A stretch of DNA of 64,000 nt from Sulfuritalea sp. (GCA_030247575.1 JAOTRV010000008.1:1-64000); one strand, 5' to 3'. Positions 11,679 through 19,843 are shown, numbered from the stretch's first letter. Translations and numbers: made by a program. The notes: generated by a model not told the origin, from the letters alone.

Positions 11679-12089
11679 ATGACCAACGAATACATATTCT
11701 TCGATGCGACGCTGCGCGACCGCTTCGTCGGCTTCGCCGCCGCGCGCGGTATCGCCAGCGAGGCGCGGCCCGACGCGATGGAGGGTTTCGTCGTGGCGCT
11801 GGCCGACGACCTGCCGGACGACATCGAGGAGGCCATCGAGGCCGAGTACCTGAGCTTGATGGAAGAACAGCGCGACCTGGTCGAAGCCGCGGAAGGCGAC
11901 ACGGCCCGCGCGCTGATGGCCGTCGCCATCACGCTGCCCGACGGCCGGCCCGGCGTGGTGCGGATTCCCGCCCGCCATGCGCGCCGCCTCTTTGCGCACT
12001 TTTCCGCCGAGGAAGTACACGAACTCGTCGCCGCCATCGCGCAAGGCCTGGCGAACCCGGTTGCCGGGCCCTTGTGCCGCGACCCATAG
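11679..12089 (+). CDS. Small acidic protein of unknown function
   Basis: 136 residues. I do not recognise a named family. The protein is acidic, with runs such as DDLPDDIEEAIEAEYLSLMEEQRD (a probable helical segment near 45-68), has no signal peptide or membrane helix, and has one Cys near the C-terminus. It is coding by codon bias (strong G/C third positions) and has a typical start region. The stop codon lies inside the first unit of a 13-bp tandem repeat, so its last five residues (CRDP and the preceding L) are repeat-derived and may vary between strains. Confidence 0.6.
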   Translation: MTNEYIFFDATLRDRFVGFAAARGIASEARPDAMEGFVVALADDLPDDIEEAIEAEYLSLMEEQRDLVEAAEGDTARALMAVAITLPDGRPGVVRIPARHARRLFAHFSAEEVHELVAAIAQGLANPVAGPLCRDP

Positions 12090-12128
12090 CCGCGACCCTT
12101 AGCCGCGACCCATGACCGCGACCCATAG
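12077..12128 (+). repeat. Four tandem 13-bp units over a stop codon
   Basis: CCGCGACCCATAG repeated four times (12077-12089, 12090-12102, 12103-12115, 12116-12128) with one or two changes per unit. The gene stop TAG is in unit 1. Unit-number changes would leave the protein end unchanged because every unit but the third carries TAG at the same place. Confidence 0.8.
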
Positions 12129-12155
12129 CCGCCGGCAAGCCGTCCGCGCCCACCG

Positions 12156-13463
12156 CTAGCGCATCTCGAAGGCTTCCTGATGGAAGCGCGGCGTGCAGCC
12201 CATGGCGCGCAGGCCGCTGCGCAGGGATTCGGCCAGTCCGCGCGGGCCGCAGAACCAGATCTCGGCATTCTTCGCCGCGTCGAGCGCCGCCGCGCTCAGG
12301 GTCGCGCCCTGGCGGGCGCCATGGATGCGCAGGCGGACACCGGGAAGTCGGGCGCACAGGGCCTCCAGGCGCGGCACGAAGGCGTCCGATGCCCGGTCGC
12401 GGGTGCAGTAGTGCAAGTCTGCCGTTGGCGCCTTTTCCGGGGTGGCCTGCAGCGATTCCAGCCAGGCCAGGAAGGGCGTGACGCCGATGCCGCCGGCGAT
12501 CCAGATCTGCCGCGCCCGCGGATTGCATCGGGCGATGTCGAAGCGGCCGTAGGGGCCCTCGACGCGCACCGCCTGCCCCGCTTGCAGGCGCCGGGCAAGG
12601 CCGTTGGTGTAGTCGCCCAGCGCCTTGATCTGGAAGCTGATGGTGTTGTCGCCCTGATCGGCGCTGGCGATGGTGAAGGGGTGCGCGCCCTCCCTGTCCT
12701 CGAAGGTGACGAAGGCGAACTGGCCCGGATGGTGGCCGCGCCAGCCTCGCGCCAGGTGGCAGCGCACGCTGGTGACATCGTCCGCCGGATGCTCGATGGC
12801 GACGATGGTGCCCGTCGCCTCGCGGGCGCGACCGATGCCGCCCAGCAGCGAGCGCAGCGCGCCATGAACGCCGGCCGCCAGCAGCAGCCCCAGCAGCGCG
12901 CCGGCCGGCTGCGTCCAGTAATCCCGCGGCGCGAGCAGCGCGGCGTGGAAGGCCAGCATCAGATACAACACGGGCATGGCACGATGCAGAAAGCGCCAGT
13001 TCCGGTAGGGAAACCGTTTCCAGAGCGTGATCACCAGCATCGCCAGAAGCGCATAGAGCGCCCATTCCCCCATCTCTTCGGCCAGATCGCGCAGGATTTC
13101 GAGAAAGCCGGCGAACTTTTCCTTGGGCAAGCGGCCTTCGCGGCCGATCGTCGATTTCAGGATGCCGCCCGACTTGTCGATCAGCCAGTGCCCGGCTCCG
13201 AACGAGACGGCGAGAATGCCGGCCCACTTGTGCGTGCGATAGACGCGGTCCATGCCGCCGAGGGGAGATTCGAGCCAGGCCGGGCGCGTGGCGAGAAACG
13301 TCGCCAGCGACATCATGGCAATCGACAGCAGTCCGCTCAGATGGAGCGCTTCCTGGCGCGCGATCCACAGGGGATGCGCGGCGGCGGGATGGACGGCATT
13401 CATCGCGTCCCAGCCCCAGGCGAGGCCGACCAGGGCCGCCAGCGTCGCGAGTAGAGTTTTCAT
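12156..13463 (-). CDS. Ferric-reductase-like flavocytochrome b (membrane b-heme domain plus FAD/NAD reductase)
   Basis: 435 residues. The N-terminal half (about 1-205) is a six-helix ferric-reductase-like domain. Candidate heme-ligand histidines sit in pairs: H78 and H92 (THKWAG and GAGHWL), H160 and H173 (FLHRAM and AFHAAL). The C-terminal half is a ferredoxin-NADP reductase-like module with flavin motif HPFTIAS (261-267), nucleotide motif AGGIGVTPFLAWL and a terminal FCGPRGL. It should pass electrons from NAD(P)H through FAD across the inner membrane to a periplasmic acceptor. The neighbouring SHP- and DHC-type cytochromes are natural candidates; known SHP/DHC loci often include a membrane cytochrome b. 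It is the last gene of the minus-strand cluster. Confidence 0.85.
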   Translation of the reverse strand: MKTLLATLAALVGLAWGWDAMNAVHPAAAHPLWIARQEALHLSGLLSIAMMSLATFLATRPAWLESPLGGMDRVYRTHKWAGILAVSFGAGHWLIDKSGGILKSTIGREGRLPKEKFAGFLEILRDLAEEMGEWALYALLAMLVITLWKRFPYRNWRFLHRAMPVLYLMLAFHAALLAPRDYWTQPAGALLGLLLAAGVHGALRSLLGGIGRAREATGTIVAIEHPADDVTSVRCHLARGWRGHHPGQFAFVTFEDREGAHPFTIASADQGDNTISFQIKALGDYTNGLARRLQAGQAVRVEGPYGRFDIARCNPRARQIWIAGGIGVTPFLAWLESLQATPEKAPTADLHYCTRDRASDAFVPRLEALCARLPGVRLRIHGARQGATLSAAALDAAKNAEIWFCGPRGLAESLRSGLRAMGCTPRFHQEAFEMR

Positions 13464-13523
13464 GGAGATTCGCTCAGGATATTTGGCAGGACTTCTGCCC
13501 GGTCCGCACGATGCCGAGGCGCA

Positions 13524-13934
13524 TCACTTGGCCGCAGGCGCAGGACTCACCGGCTTTTGCGGCAGATCGTCGCGGCAACGGCGCTCGTTGCAATCGGCGG
13601 CCTGGCGCCCTTGCTTGTCGCTGCCGTCCTTTGCCCGCTTGGCGGAACGCCGGTCGAGGAGTTCGCCGGTCTGCGGATTGACGTAGAGCTTGATCCGTTC
13701 GCCGTTGCGGTCGGTGGCGCGAGCCTCGTAGCCGCCGCGCTCGCGTTCGATCTTCTCGATATTGCGGTAGCCGGCCGCCTCCAGCTTTTCATGGACCTGC
13801 GGGATGGTCAGCCATTGCTTCTCGCGTGCCGGCGCGGTGCGGCTCTCGCCGGCAAACGCCGGAGCCGGCAGTCCGCCCCCCGCCACAAGCGCGCCGACCA
13901 AGGCGAAGGAAGAAATCATTGTCGATCGTTTCAT
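13524..13934 (-). CDS. Secreted PepSY-domain protein
   Basis: 136 residues with a signal peptide (about 1-28, cleavage near AFA-GE), so periplasmic. Residues about 38-95 form a PepSY domain (WLTIPQVHEKLEAAGYRNIEKIERE...YVNPQTGEL). A charged, Cys-containing tail (CNERRCRDDLP) follows. PepSY domains act as binding or inhibitory modules and are frequent partners of sensor kinases and flavocytochromes. The gene sits between the flavocytochrome b and the diheme cytochrome. It has its own candidate response-regulator box at 14015-14036, 81 bp upstream of the start. Confidence 0.85.
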   Translation of the reverse strand: MKRSTMISSFALVGALVAGGGLPAPAFAGESRTAPAREKQWLTIPQVHEKLEAAGYRNIEKIERERGGYEARATDRNGERIKLYVNPQTGELLDRRSAKRAKDGSDKQGRQAADCNERRCRDDLPQKPVSPAPAAK

Positions 13935-14014
13935 TTTGCATGCCTCCGGATAGTCGTTGAATTGGAAATCGTGAATCGATTTTGCGCGGCCCTTGCTGAA
14001 CCCCTGGTGAAGCG

Positions 14015-14036
14015 CCCGTTCATCCGGCGTTCATCC
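14015..14036. promoter_or_regulatory. Candidate OmpR-family response-regulator box 1
   Basis: Direct repeat GTTCATCC-GGC-GTTCATCC with an 11-bp period, preceded by CC. Its sequence and distance (81 bp upstream of the PepSY start at 13934) match the second box at 15073-15094. An 11-bp direct-repeat spacing is typical of PhoP/PmrA-class regulators. Confidence 0.6.
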
Positions 14037-14060
14037 AGTGGGGCGGGGGGGTGCCGCGGG

Positions 14061-14552
14061 TCACTCGTCGTAGTAGCCGAGCGCGGCATCCGCATGGCAG
14101 GCCGTGCAGTTGGCCTTGGTGCGGACATCCTTGTGCTTCCATTCCCAGTCGGGCACCTTGCGATGCTCCCGGGTCCACTTCGGCAGCTCGGTGATGCGCA
14201 GCGGCGCGTTGGCCGCCGACACTCCGCGCAGCAGCTTGTCGCTGTAGCGCAGGCCGCCCTTGTCGGCGGCATTGGCGACCAGATAGTCGGTGATGATCGC
14301 GGCGGTTTTAGGATCGACGCTGGCGTCATCGCCGAAGTGATCCTTCAGGTTGGCCATCATGCGTTGCCAGGAACCGGCCGGCAGCATCGACGGCGCGAAT
14401 GCCAGATGGCAGCTTCCGCATTCCTCCTTGACCACCGGATTGTTCACCGGCGCGAAGTAATGACGGCCGCCGGCCTGCGCCCGCCCGAACACGAGGGCCG
14501 AGAAGCCGAGCACCAGCAGGCCGAGGGCCAGCGGACGATAGGGGATGTTCAT
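14061..14552 (-). CDS. Diheme cytochrome c (DHC family)
   Basis: 163 residues with an N-terminal signal or anchor (about 1-27). Two heme c motifs are present: CGSCH (45-49) and CTACH (149-153, close to the C-terminus). The length and the spacing of the two motifs fit the DHC family (Pfam diheme cytochrome c), whose known partner is the oxygen-binding cytochrome SHP. The gene is 28 bp downstream of the DUF1924/SHP-type gene, so the two are certainly one operon. Role: periplasmic electron transfer between a membrane cytochrome b and SHP. Confidence 0.88.
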   Translation of the reverse strand: MNIPYRPLALGLLVLGFSALVFGRAQAGGRHYFAPVNNPVVKEECGSCHLAFAPSMLPAGSWQRMMANLKDHFGDDASVDPKTAAIITDYLVANAADKGGLRYSDKLLRGVSAANAPLRITELPKWTREHRKVPDWEWKHKDVRTKANCTACHADAALGYYDE

Positions 14553-14580
14553 TGCGGATTCCTTTCCTGTGTGCGGAACG

Positions 14581-15003
14581 TCACTGGCCGGACATGAACG
14601 TCAGCCAGTCGCCCTTTTCCTGCGCGCTGCATTCGCGCCCGAGCACTTCGTTGCAGTTGCGCTTGAACCACTTCTCGACTTTCGCGGGTTCGGTGTAGCG
14701 CGACGGCGTGGCAGATACCGCCATCGGGTCGATGGCCTTGCCGGCCGGGGTGCGGCCGCCGGCGCGGGTATCCTTGCCGTGGCATGCGGTGCAGGCCGGC
14801 GTGTCGGGCTTTCCACCGCCGAAGTTTTGCGTATGGAGCGTCTTGCCGCGCTCCGCGGAAAAGCCGGAAAATGCCGGGTTGGCGGCTTTGGCGGCCTTGG
14901 CATACTGAGCCAGTTGATCCTCGCGCGGACCGGCGATGCCGGCGCCGGCAAACATCATGGCCAGGGAAGCGGCGAGCAGGGCGGCGGTCGATTTCAGTTG
15001 CAT
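14581..15003 (-). CDS. DUF1924 / SHP-type monoheme cytochrome c
   Basis: 140 residues from the ATG at 15003. Signal peptide about 1-24. One heme motif CTACH (71-75). The C-terminal stretch WFKRNCNEVLGRECS is typical of DUF1924 proteins, which correspond to the sphaeroides heme protein (SHP) type of high-spin cytochrome c able to bind O2 or NO through an Asn-ligated heme. The two Cys in that stretch could form a disulfide. It is the first gene of the minus-strand operon, divergent from the PepSY-two-component operon, with a response-regulator box 70 bp upstream. Confidence 0.82.
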   Translation of the reverse strand: MQLKSTAALLAASLAMMFAGAGIAGPREDQLAQYAKAAKAANPAFSGFSAERGKTLHTQNFGGGKPDTPACTACHGKDTRAGGRTPAGKAIDPMAVSATPSRYTEPAKVEKWFKRNCNEVLGRECSAQEKGDWLTFMSGQ

Positions 15004-15072
15004 GGTGTTCTCCTCGATGGGGGTGCTGTGGGGCGTACTATGCGCGGGGCGAACTGAACGGAAAGTGAATCT

Positions 15073-15094
15073 CCCGTTCATCCGTCGTTCATCC
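15073..15094. promoter_or_regulatory. Candidate OmpR-family response-regulator box 2 (divergent promoter)
   Basis: GTTCATCC-GTC-GTTCATCC preceded by CC, 11-bp period, differing from the box at 14015 in only one spacer base. It sits between the SHP-type gene (start 15003, 70 bp away) and the PepSY-regulator operon (start 15146, 51 bp away), so it could serve both and give autoregulation. Confidence 0.62.
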
Positions 15095-15145
15095 CTCCGG
15101 GGCTATAACCAGGACTGTCGCAACCAGGAATCCGGACTTGATCTG

Positions 15146-15541
15146 ATGTCGAACCTTTTTTCGCGCCGCCGTTGGCGCACGCCTTTTCTCGCGCTGTGCG
15201 CGGTCCTGCTCGCCTGCGGCAGCGGAGCGGGCCGCGCCGGTGACGGCCACGACCGCGCGCGGCAGGCACTGGAGGCGGGCGAAGTGCTGCCGCTGCGCGC
15301 CATCCTGGAACGGGTCGAACGCGAGTATCCGGGTCAGGTGATCGATGTCGAACTGGAACGCGAACACGAGAGCGGGCGCGAACGCTGGGTCTATGAGGTC
15401 AAGGTATTGCGCAGCGGCGGCTCGCTCGTCAAGCTGAAGGTCGATGCGCGCGACGGCACGATCCTCGGCGGCAAGGATCAGGGAAAGCCCCGCAGCAAAA
15501 GCGTGCAGCCCAAAACCCACCCCATTGGAGACGGACGCTGA
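15146..15541 (+). CDS. Secreted PepSY-domain protein upstream of a two-component system
   Basis: 131 residues from the ATG at 15146. Twin-Arg-rich start and hydrophobic signal segment (about 10-28, LALCAVLLACGSG, with a possible lipobox-like LLAC). The PepSY domain is about 40-115 (LRAILERVEREYPGQVIDVELE...KVDARDGTILGG). It overlaps the response-regulator gene by TGATG, so the two are translationally coupled. A periplasmic PepSY protein encoded with a sensor kinase probably modulates signal input. It is a different sequence from the PepSY protein at 13524. Confidence 0.85.
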   Translation: MSNLFSRRRWRTPFLALCAVLLACGSGAGRAGDGHDRARQALEAGEVLPLRAILERVEREYPGQVIDVELEREHESGRERWVYEVKVLRSGGSLVKLKVDARDGTILGGKDQGKPRSKSVQPKTHPIGDGR

Positions 15542-16203
15542 TGCGCATCCTCATTGTCGAAGACGAACCGACCCTGCAGTCCCAGCTGGCACAAGGCGCA
15601 CGTGAGGCTGGCTATGCGGTGGACGTGGCGGGCAACGGCGTCGACGGCCACTATCAGGGCGATACCGAACCCTACGATGCGGTGGTGCTCGACCTCGGGT
15701 TGCCGCAAATGGACGGCATCACGGTGCTCAGGAAGTGGCGGGCCGCCGGTCGCACGATGCCCGTGCTGATCCTCACCGCACGCGACGGCTGGCACGAGAA
15801 AGTGGCCGGCATCGATGCCGGCGCGGACGACTACCTGACCAAGCCCTTCCACATGGAGGAACTGCTGGCGCGGCTGCGCGGGCTGATCCGTCGCGCCGGC
15901 GGCCATGCCAGTTCCGAACTGGTGTGCGGCCCCCTGACGATCGACATCCGCAACAGCCGCGCCACGGTGAACGGCCAGGCGCTGACCCTGACCAGCCACG
16001 AGTACCGCGTGCTGACCTACCTGATGCACCATCGCGACGAAGTGATTTCGCGCGCCGATCTCGTGGAGCACATCTACGCCCAGGATTTCGACCGCGATTC
16101 GAACACGGTCGAGGTCTTCATCGCACGCCTGCGCAAGAAGCTGCCGCCGGGACTGATCGAAACCGTGCGCGGCCTCGGCTACCGCCTCACCGCGCCGCAA
16201 TGA
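15541..16203 (+). CDS. OmpR/PhoP-family response regulator
   Basis: 220 residues. Receiver domain 1-115 with acidic pocket E7/D8, phospho-acceptor D51, T79 and K101. The C-terminal winged-helix DNA-binding domain (about 125-218) contains TLTSHEYRVLTYLM and the final VRGLGYRL. It overlaps the preceding PepSY gene by 1 nt and the kinase gene by 4 nt (ATGA). Likely DNA target: the two GTTCATCC-N3-GTTCATCC boxes in this cluster, which fit the tandem-repeat recognition of the family. Confidence 0.93.
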   Translation: MRILIVEDEPTLQSQLAQGAREAGYAVDVAGNGVDGHYQGDTEPYDAVVLDLGLPQMDGITVLRKWRAAGRTMPVLILTARDGWHEKVAGIDAGADDYLTKPFHMEELLARLRGLIRRAGGHASSELVCGPLTIDIRNSRATVNGQALTLTSHEYRVLTYLMHHRDEVISRADLVEHIYAQDFDRDSNTVEVFIARLRKKLPPGLIETVRGLGYRLTAPQ

Positions 16204-17603
16204 GCCTGTCCGTGCTGCGCGGATCGCTGCGCATTCGCCTGCTTGCCGGCACGCTGTTCTGGATCGCCGCGTCGATTCTGGTGGCCGGCTGGGGCCTGGG
16301 CAACCTGTTCCGCCAGCATGTCGCGGCGCAGTTTCATGCCGAACTGCGCACGCATCTCGACCAGTTGACCGCCCAACTGGCCTTCGACGAGCAGGGACGC
16401 CCGCAGCTCACCCTGCCCCTGAGCGACCCGCGCCTGAGCCGTCCGTATTCCGGCTACTACTGGCAGATCGACCGGGTCGCCGATCCCGCCGGCAACACGG
16501 CAGGCGGCGTCGGACTGCTGCGTTCGCGCTCCCTTTGGGACCATGTGCTGACCGTGCCGGCCGACGCGCCCGCCGATGGTGAAATTCACCAGCACTCGGT
16601 CACCGGTCCGTCGGGCACGCTGCTCGGCATGGTCGAACGCAGCGTGCGCATCGACGATGGCGCGGACGGCAGGCCGCGAACATTCCGCCTGATCACGGCG
16701 GCCGATGAAAGCCTGATGTCGGAACCCGTGAGCCGCTTCAGCGGCGCGCTCTGGCTCGCGCTGGGGCTGCTCGGCGCCGGCCTGGTGATCGCGGCGCTGG
16801 TCCAGGTGTTTGTCGGACTGGCGCCGCTGCGTGCCTTGCGCGACGCCCTCGGCAAGGTGCGCAGCGGCGAGACGCAACGGCTGGAGGGAGATTTCCCGGC
16901 CGAGATCATGCCGCTGGTGGACGAATTCAACAGCGTATTGGCCCACAATGCGGATGGCATTGCGCGGGCGCGCACCCATGCCGGCAACCTCGCCCATGCG
17001 CTGAAGACGCCCTTGAGCGTGCTCGCCAATGCGGCCGGCAGCCGGGAACACGAGGGCTCGGAACTGGCCCGTCTGGTCGGCGACCAGATCGGCGTCGCGC
17101 GCAGGCAGGTCGACTATCACCTCGCCCGTGCACAGGCGGCGGCTGCGACACGCACCCCCGGCGTGAAGACGCCGCTGCTGCCGGTGGTCGATGGCCTGGT
17201 GCGGACCATGCGCCGCATCCATGCCGGGCGGCAGATCGAACTCCGGGTGGAGCCGTTTCCCGAGTCCTTGAGCTTTCGCGGCGAAACGCAGGACCTGCAG
17301 GAAATGCTCGGCAACCTGCTCGACAACGCCTGCAAATGGGCGACACGAAACGTGGAAGTGGGCGCCCGCAGCGACGGCGCGACCTTGACCCTGACGATCG
17401 ACGACGACGGCGCGGGCCTGGCCGCGGAGCAGCGGGATCTGGTGATGCGACGAGGCGTGCGCGCCGACGAGCAGGTGCCGGGATCGGGACTCGGCCTGGC
17501 CATCGTCGACGACCTTGCGCGCCTCTATGGCGGGAAGGTGGAGCTTGGCGACTCGCCCCTGGGCGGCCTGCGCGCGGCGCTGACGCTGCCTGCCGTGCAA
17601 TAG
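16200..17603 (+). CDS. PhoQ/QseC-type sensor histidine kinase
   Basis: 467 residues. TM1 about 14-34, a periplasmic sensor region of about 145 residues, TM2 about 183-205, then HAMP. The phospho-acceptor is in NLAHALKTPLSVL (H266), close to PhoQ-type H-boxes. The ATPase domain has the N-box LLDNACKWA, DDDGAGL and GSGLGLAIVDDLARLYGG. Together with the response regulator and the PepSY protein it forms one operon, divergent from the SHP/DHC cytochrome operon. The signal is unknown; redox state, NO or metal are plausible given the targets, but this is inference. Confidence 0.92.
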   Translation: MSLSVLRGSLRIRLLAGTLFWIAASILVAGWGLGNLFRQHVAAQFHAELRTHLDQLTAQLAFDEQGRPQLTLPLSDPRLSRPYSGYYWQIDRVADPAGNTAGGVGLLRSRSLWDHVLTVPADAPADGEIHQHSVTGPSGTLLGMVERSVRIDDGADGRPRTFRLITAADESLMSEPVSRFSGALWLALGLLGAGLVIAALVQVFVGLAPLRALRDALGKVRSGETQRLEGDFPAEIMPLVDEFNSVLAHNADGIARARTHAGNLAHALKTPLSVLANAAGSREHEGSELARLVGDQIGVARRQVDYHLARAQAAAATRTPGVKTPLLPVVDGLVRTMRRIHAGRQIELRVEPFPESLSFRGETQDLQEMLGNLLDNACKWATRNVEVGARSDGATLTLTIDDDGAGLAAEQRDLVMRRGVRADEQVPGSGLGLAIVDDLARLYGGKVELGDSPLGGLRAALTLPAVQ

Positions 17604-17640
17604 GGCGCGCGGACTTCCGCTGTCCCGTCGGCGGCCCGCG

Positions 17641-18432
17641 TCAGCGGCGCTGTTGCCGCAACTGCGCCAGATAGCGCAGGCCCGCAACCGCGCGGCTGCC
17701 GTACCACGAGACCATTTCGCCATCGATGCGGTGCACCGGCCGTTGCGCCAGCGCAGCGACGTCGGCCATATCGCGGTCGGTGAAGGCATAGGGCTCCGAG
17801 GGCAGCAGCACGCGCGCGACATACGTCAGCCAGGGCGCATCCCAGGCGAATTGCGGAAAGCGCTGCGGAGCGTCGGCGGGCAGGGTGTCCCAGCCGGCGG
17901 CGGCCAGCATGGCGGCGATGTAGGTGTCGCGCCGCACCGTCATCCACGGCTCGCGCCAGATCGGATAGAGCACGGCTTCGCGCGGCAGCCTCGCGGCCAC
18001 CGCGGCGAGTTCCCCGCGTGCCGCCGAGAACTGCGCGGCGAGGCGCGCCGCTTCGGCCTCGCGGCGGAAGATGCCGCCGAGCAGCGCATACAGGCCGAGG
18101 TTGTCATCGACGGTCTGCGGATGCACGACGACGACGTGAGGCACGAACTCCATGATCGCTTCGACCGCCTCGCGCCGGTTCTCGTCGATGTCGGCGATCA
18201 GATGGGTCGGCGCCAGCTTGAGTACCACGTCGAGCTTGACGTCCTTGGTGCCGCCGACCTTGGGCACATGGCGCAGCACTTCACGGGGATGGACACAGAA
18301 GCCGGTGCGGCCGACCAGGCGATCCGCCAGGCCGAGATCGCAAATGAGTTCCGTGAGGCTCGGCACCAGGCTGACGATGCGCGGCACGCCGTCGAACGGC
18401 GAATGCTCGCGCCCCAGGGCGTCGACCGCCAT
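17641..18432 (-). CDS. Cobalamin-binding-like protein (BtuF/helical-backbone metal receptor) without signal peptide
   Basis: 263 residues of a periplasmic-binding-protein fold of the BtuF/FhuD type: RIVSLVPSLTELICDLGLADRLVGRTGFCVHP near the start and the two-lobe pattern linked by a long helix. Unlike BtuF, no signal peptide is present from the ATG at 18432, and no BtuC/BtuD genes are nearby. The ATG overlaps the stop of the SDR gene (TAATG), so the start is well supported by coupling. It may be a cytoplasmic member of the family that binds a cobalamin or other metal ligand. The role is unproven. Confidence 0.72.
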   Translation of the reverse strand: MAVDALGREHSPFDGVPRIVSLVPSLTELICDLGLADRLVGRTGFCVHPREVLRHVPKVGGTKDVKLDVVLKLAPTHLIADIDENRREAVEAIMEFVPHVVVVHPQTVDDNLGLYALLGGIFRREAEAARLAAQFSAARGELAAVAARLPREAVLYPIWREPWMTVRRDTYIAAMLAAAGWDTLPADAPQRFPQFAWDAPWLTYVARVLLPSEPYAFTDRDMADVAALAQRPVHRIDGEMVSWYGSRAVAGLRYLAQLRQQRR

Positions 18433-19193
18433 TACAGGTCGAGGCCGCGCGGTTTCCTGCCGGCGCGGGCGAAGATGGCGTCGAACAAGGGATCGGGCAG
18501 CAGGCGCAGCAGCTTGGCCACCACGCCCATCTGCCATGGAATCACCGTGTAGCTGACGCCGCGTTCGATGGCGCGGGCGAAGCGGCGGGCAGCCGCGTCG
18601 GCCGGCATCAGGAAGGGCATCGGGTAGCGATTGACCGCGGTCATCGGCGTCGCGATATAGCCCGGCGCGATGGTGACGACCCTGATTCCGCTGCCGCGCA
18701 ATTCGCCGCGCAGGGCTTCGAGGTAGGCGATGGTCGCCGCCTTCGAGGCGCAGTAGGCGCCGGCTCCCGGCAGGCCGCGGATGCCGGCCACCGAGGCGAT
18801 GCCGACCAGGCGGCCGCTGCCGCGCGCCTTCATGGCGGCAATGAAAGGCTGGAAGGTCTGCGCCATGCCCATCACATTGGTTTCGAACACCCGGCGCAAA
18901 GCCGGCAGGTCGGCCGCGTCGTCCGCCAGCGTGCCGACCGACACGCCGGCGTTGGCGATGACGACATCCGGACAGCCGCAACGCGCAACGAAATCCGCCG
19001 CCGCATCCTGCAACGCCGTCGCATCGGCGACATCGAGCGCATAGGATGCGTGGGTGCCGGGAAGTTCCGCGGCCAGTTCATGCAGCCGGTCCCGGCGCCG
19101 CGCCGCCAGGCCGAGCGTGGCGCCCGCCGCGGCGTAATGGCGGGCCAGCGCCTCGCCGATGCCGCTGGATGCGCCGGTCAGGAAGACGCGCAC
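18432..19193 (-). CDS. Short-chain dehydrogenase/reductase (SDR)
   Basis: 253 residues from a GTG that overlaps the dsbA stop (TAGTG). Classical SDR: NAD(P)-binding TGASSGIGEALARHYA (about 6-21), NAG motif (IANAGVS), catalytic Ser, and the YCASK motif giving Tyr and Lys. The C-terminal segment has a hydrophobic stretch before an RKPRG end, seen in membrane-associated SDRs. The substrate is unknown. It is tightly packed in the argS-SPOR-dsbA-SDR-BtuF-like run and probably co-transcribed. Confidence 0.88.
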   Translation of the reverse strand: MRVFLTGASSGIGEALARHYAAAGATLGLAARRRDRLHELAAELPGTHASYALDVADATALQDAAADFVARCGCPDVVIANAGVSVGTLADDAADLPALRRVFETNVMGMAQTFQPFIAAMKARGSGRLVGIASVAGIRGLPGAGAYCASKAATIAYLEALRGELRGSGIRVVTIAPGYIATPMTAVNRYPMPFLMPADAAARRFARAIERGVSYTVIPWQMGVVAKLLRLLPDPLFDAIFARAGRKPRGLDL

Positions 19194-19834
19194 TAGTTCT
19201 TGCCGGCCTCGGCGCGGGCGCGGTCGATCAGCTGCTCGATGATCTCCAGCAGGTCTTCGTAGGTGCCCGGCGTCAGCACCAGATATTTCCCCTGCACCAC
19301 CATCGACGGAACGCCGGTGATGCGTGAAGCCACCGTGGTGTCGCGCGCCTGCTGGACGCGATTCCGCACGCCTGCAGACGCCCAGGCCTCGCCGAATTTC
19401 TTCACATCGACGCCCTGTTTCGCCACCCATTCGAACAGGATCTTTTCGTCATCGAGGCGCTGACGATCGAGATGGATCGCGTTGAACACATCGCGGTGCA
19501 GCTTGTCCACCAGGTCCATGGCTTCGAGCGTGTAGTAGAGCCTGGCATGCGGCGCCCACTTGTTGTTGGGGAACAGCGCCGGCGCCCGGCGGAAGACCAC
19601 GTCGGCGGGCAGCTTCCTCGCCCAGGGCGCCACTATCGGCTCGAAATCGAAGCAATGCGGGCAGCCGTACCAGAAGAATTCGGTGACTTCGATCCTGGCC
19701 TTGTCGGCGGGCAGAGGCGGATTGATCAGCCGGTAATCGCGCCCCTCCTTCAGCTCCAGGGCGCTCGCGCCGAACGCCAGGCACACGCCGACGCTCGCCA
19801 GCACGGTCGCCAGAACGCCACGCCATGTTCTCAT
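19193..19834 (-). CDS. dsbA: Thiol:disulfide interchange protein DsbA
   Basis: 213 residues. Signal peptide about 1-25 (ASA-LE). Active site C58-P-H-C61 in FFWYGCPHCFDFEP, cis-proline P176 in TGVPSMV. This is the periplasmic oxidant that introduces disulfides and is recharged by DsbB. Its position after argS and a SPOR-domain gene is the usual one in betaproteobacteria. Abundant c-type cytochromes in this window make a periplasmic thiol-redox system expected. The gap to the SPOR gene is 9 bp. Confidence 0.94.
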   Translation of the reverse strand: MRTWRGVLATVLASVGVCLAFGASALELKEGRDYRLINPPLPADKARIEVTEFFWYGCPHCFDFEPIVAPWARKLPADVVFRRAPALFPNNKWAPHARLYYTLEAMDLVDKLHRDVFNAIHLDRQRLDDEKILFEWVAKQGVDVKKFGEAWASAGVRNRVQQARDTTVASRITGVPSMVVQGKYLVLTPGTYEDLLEIIEQLIDRARAEAGKN

Positions 19835-19843
19835 CGCCGCTTC

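Noticed and set aside
12077-12128. Possible CRISPR from regular repeats
   Set aside because: Units are contiguous with no spacers.
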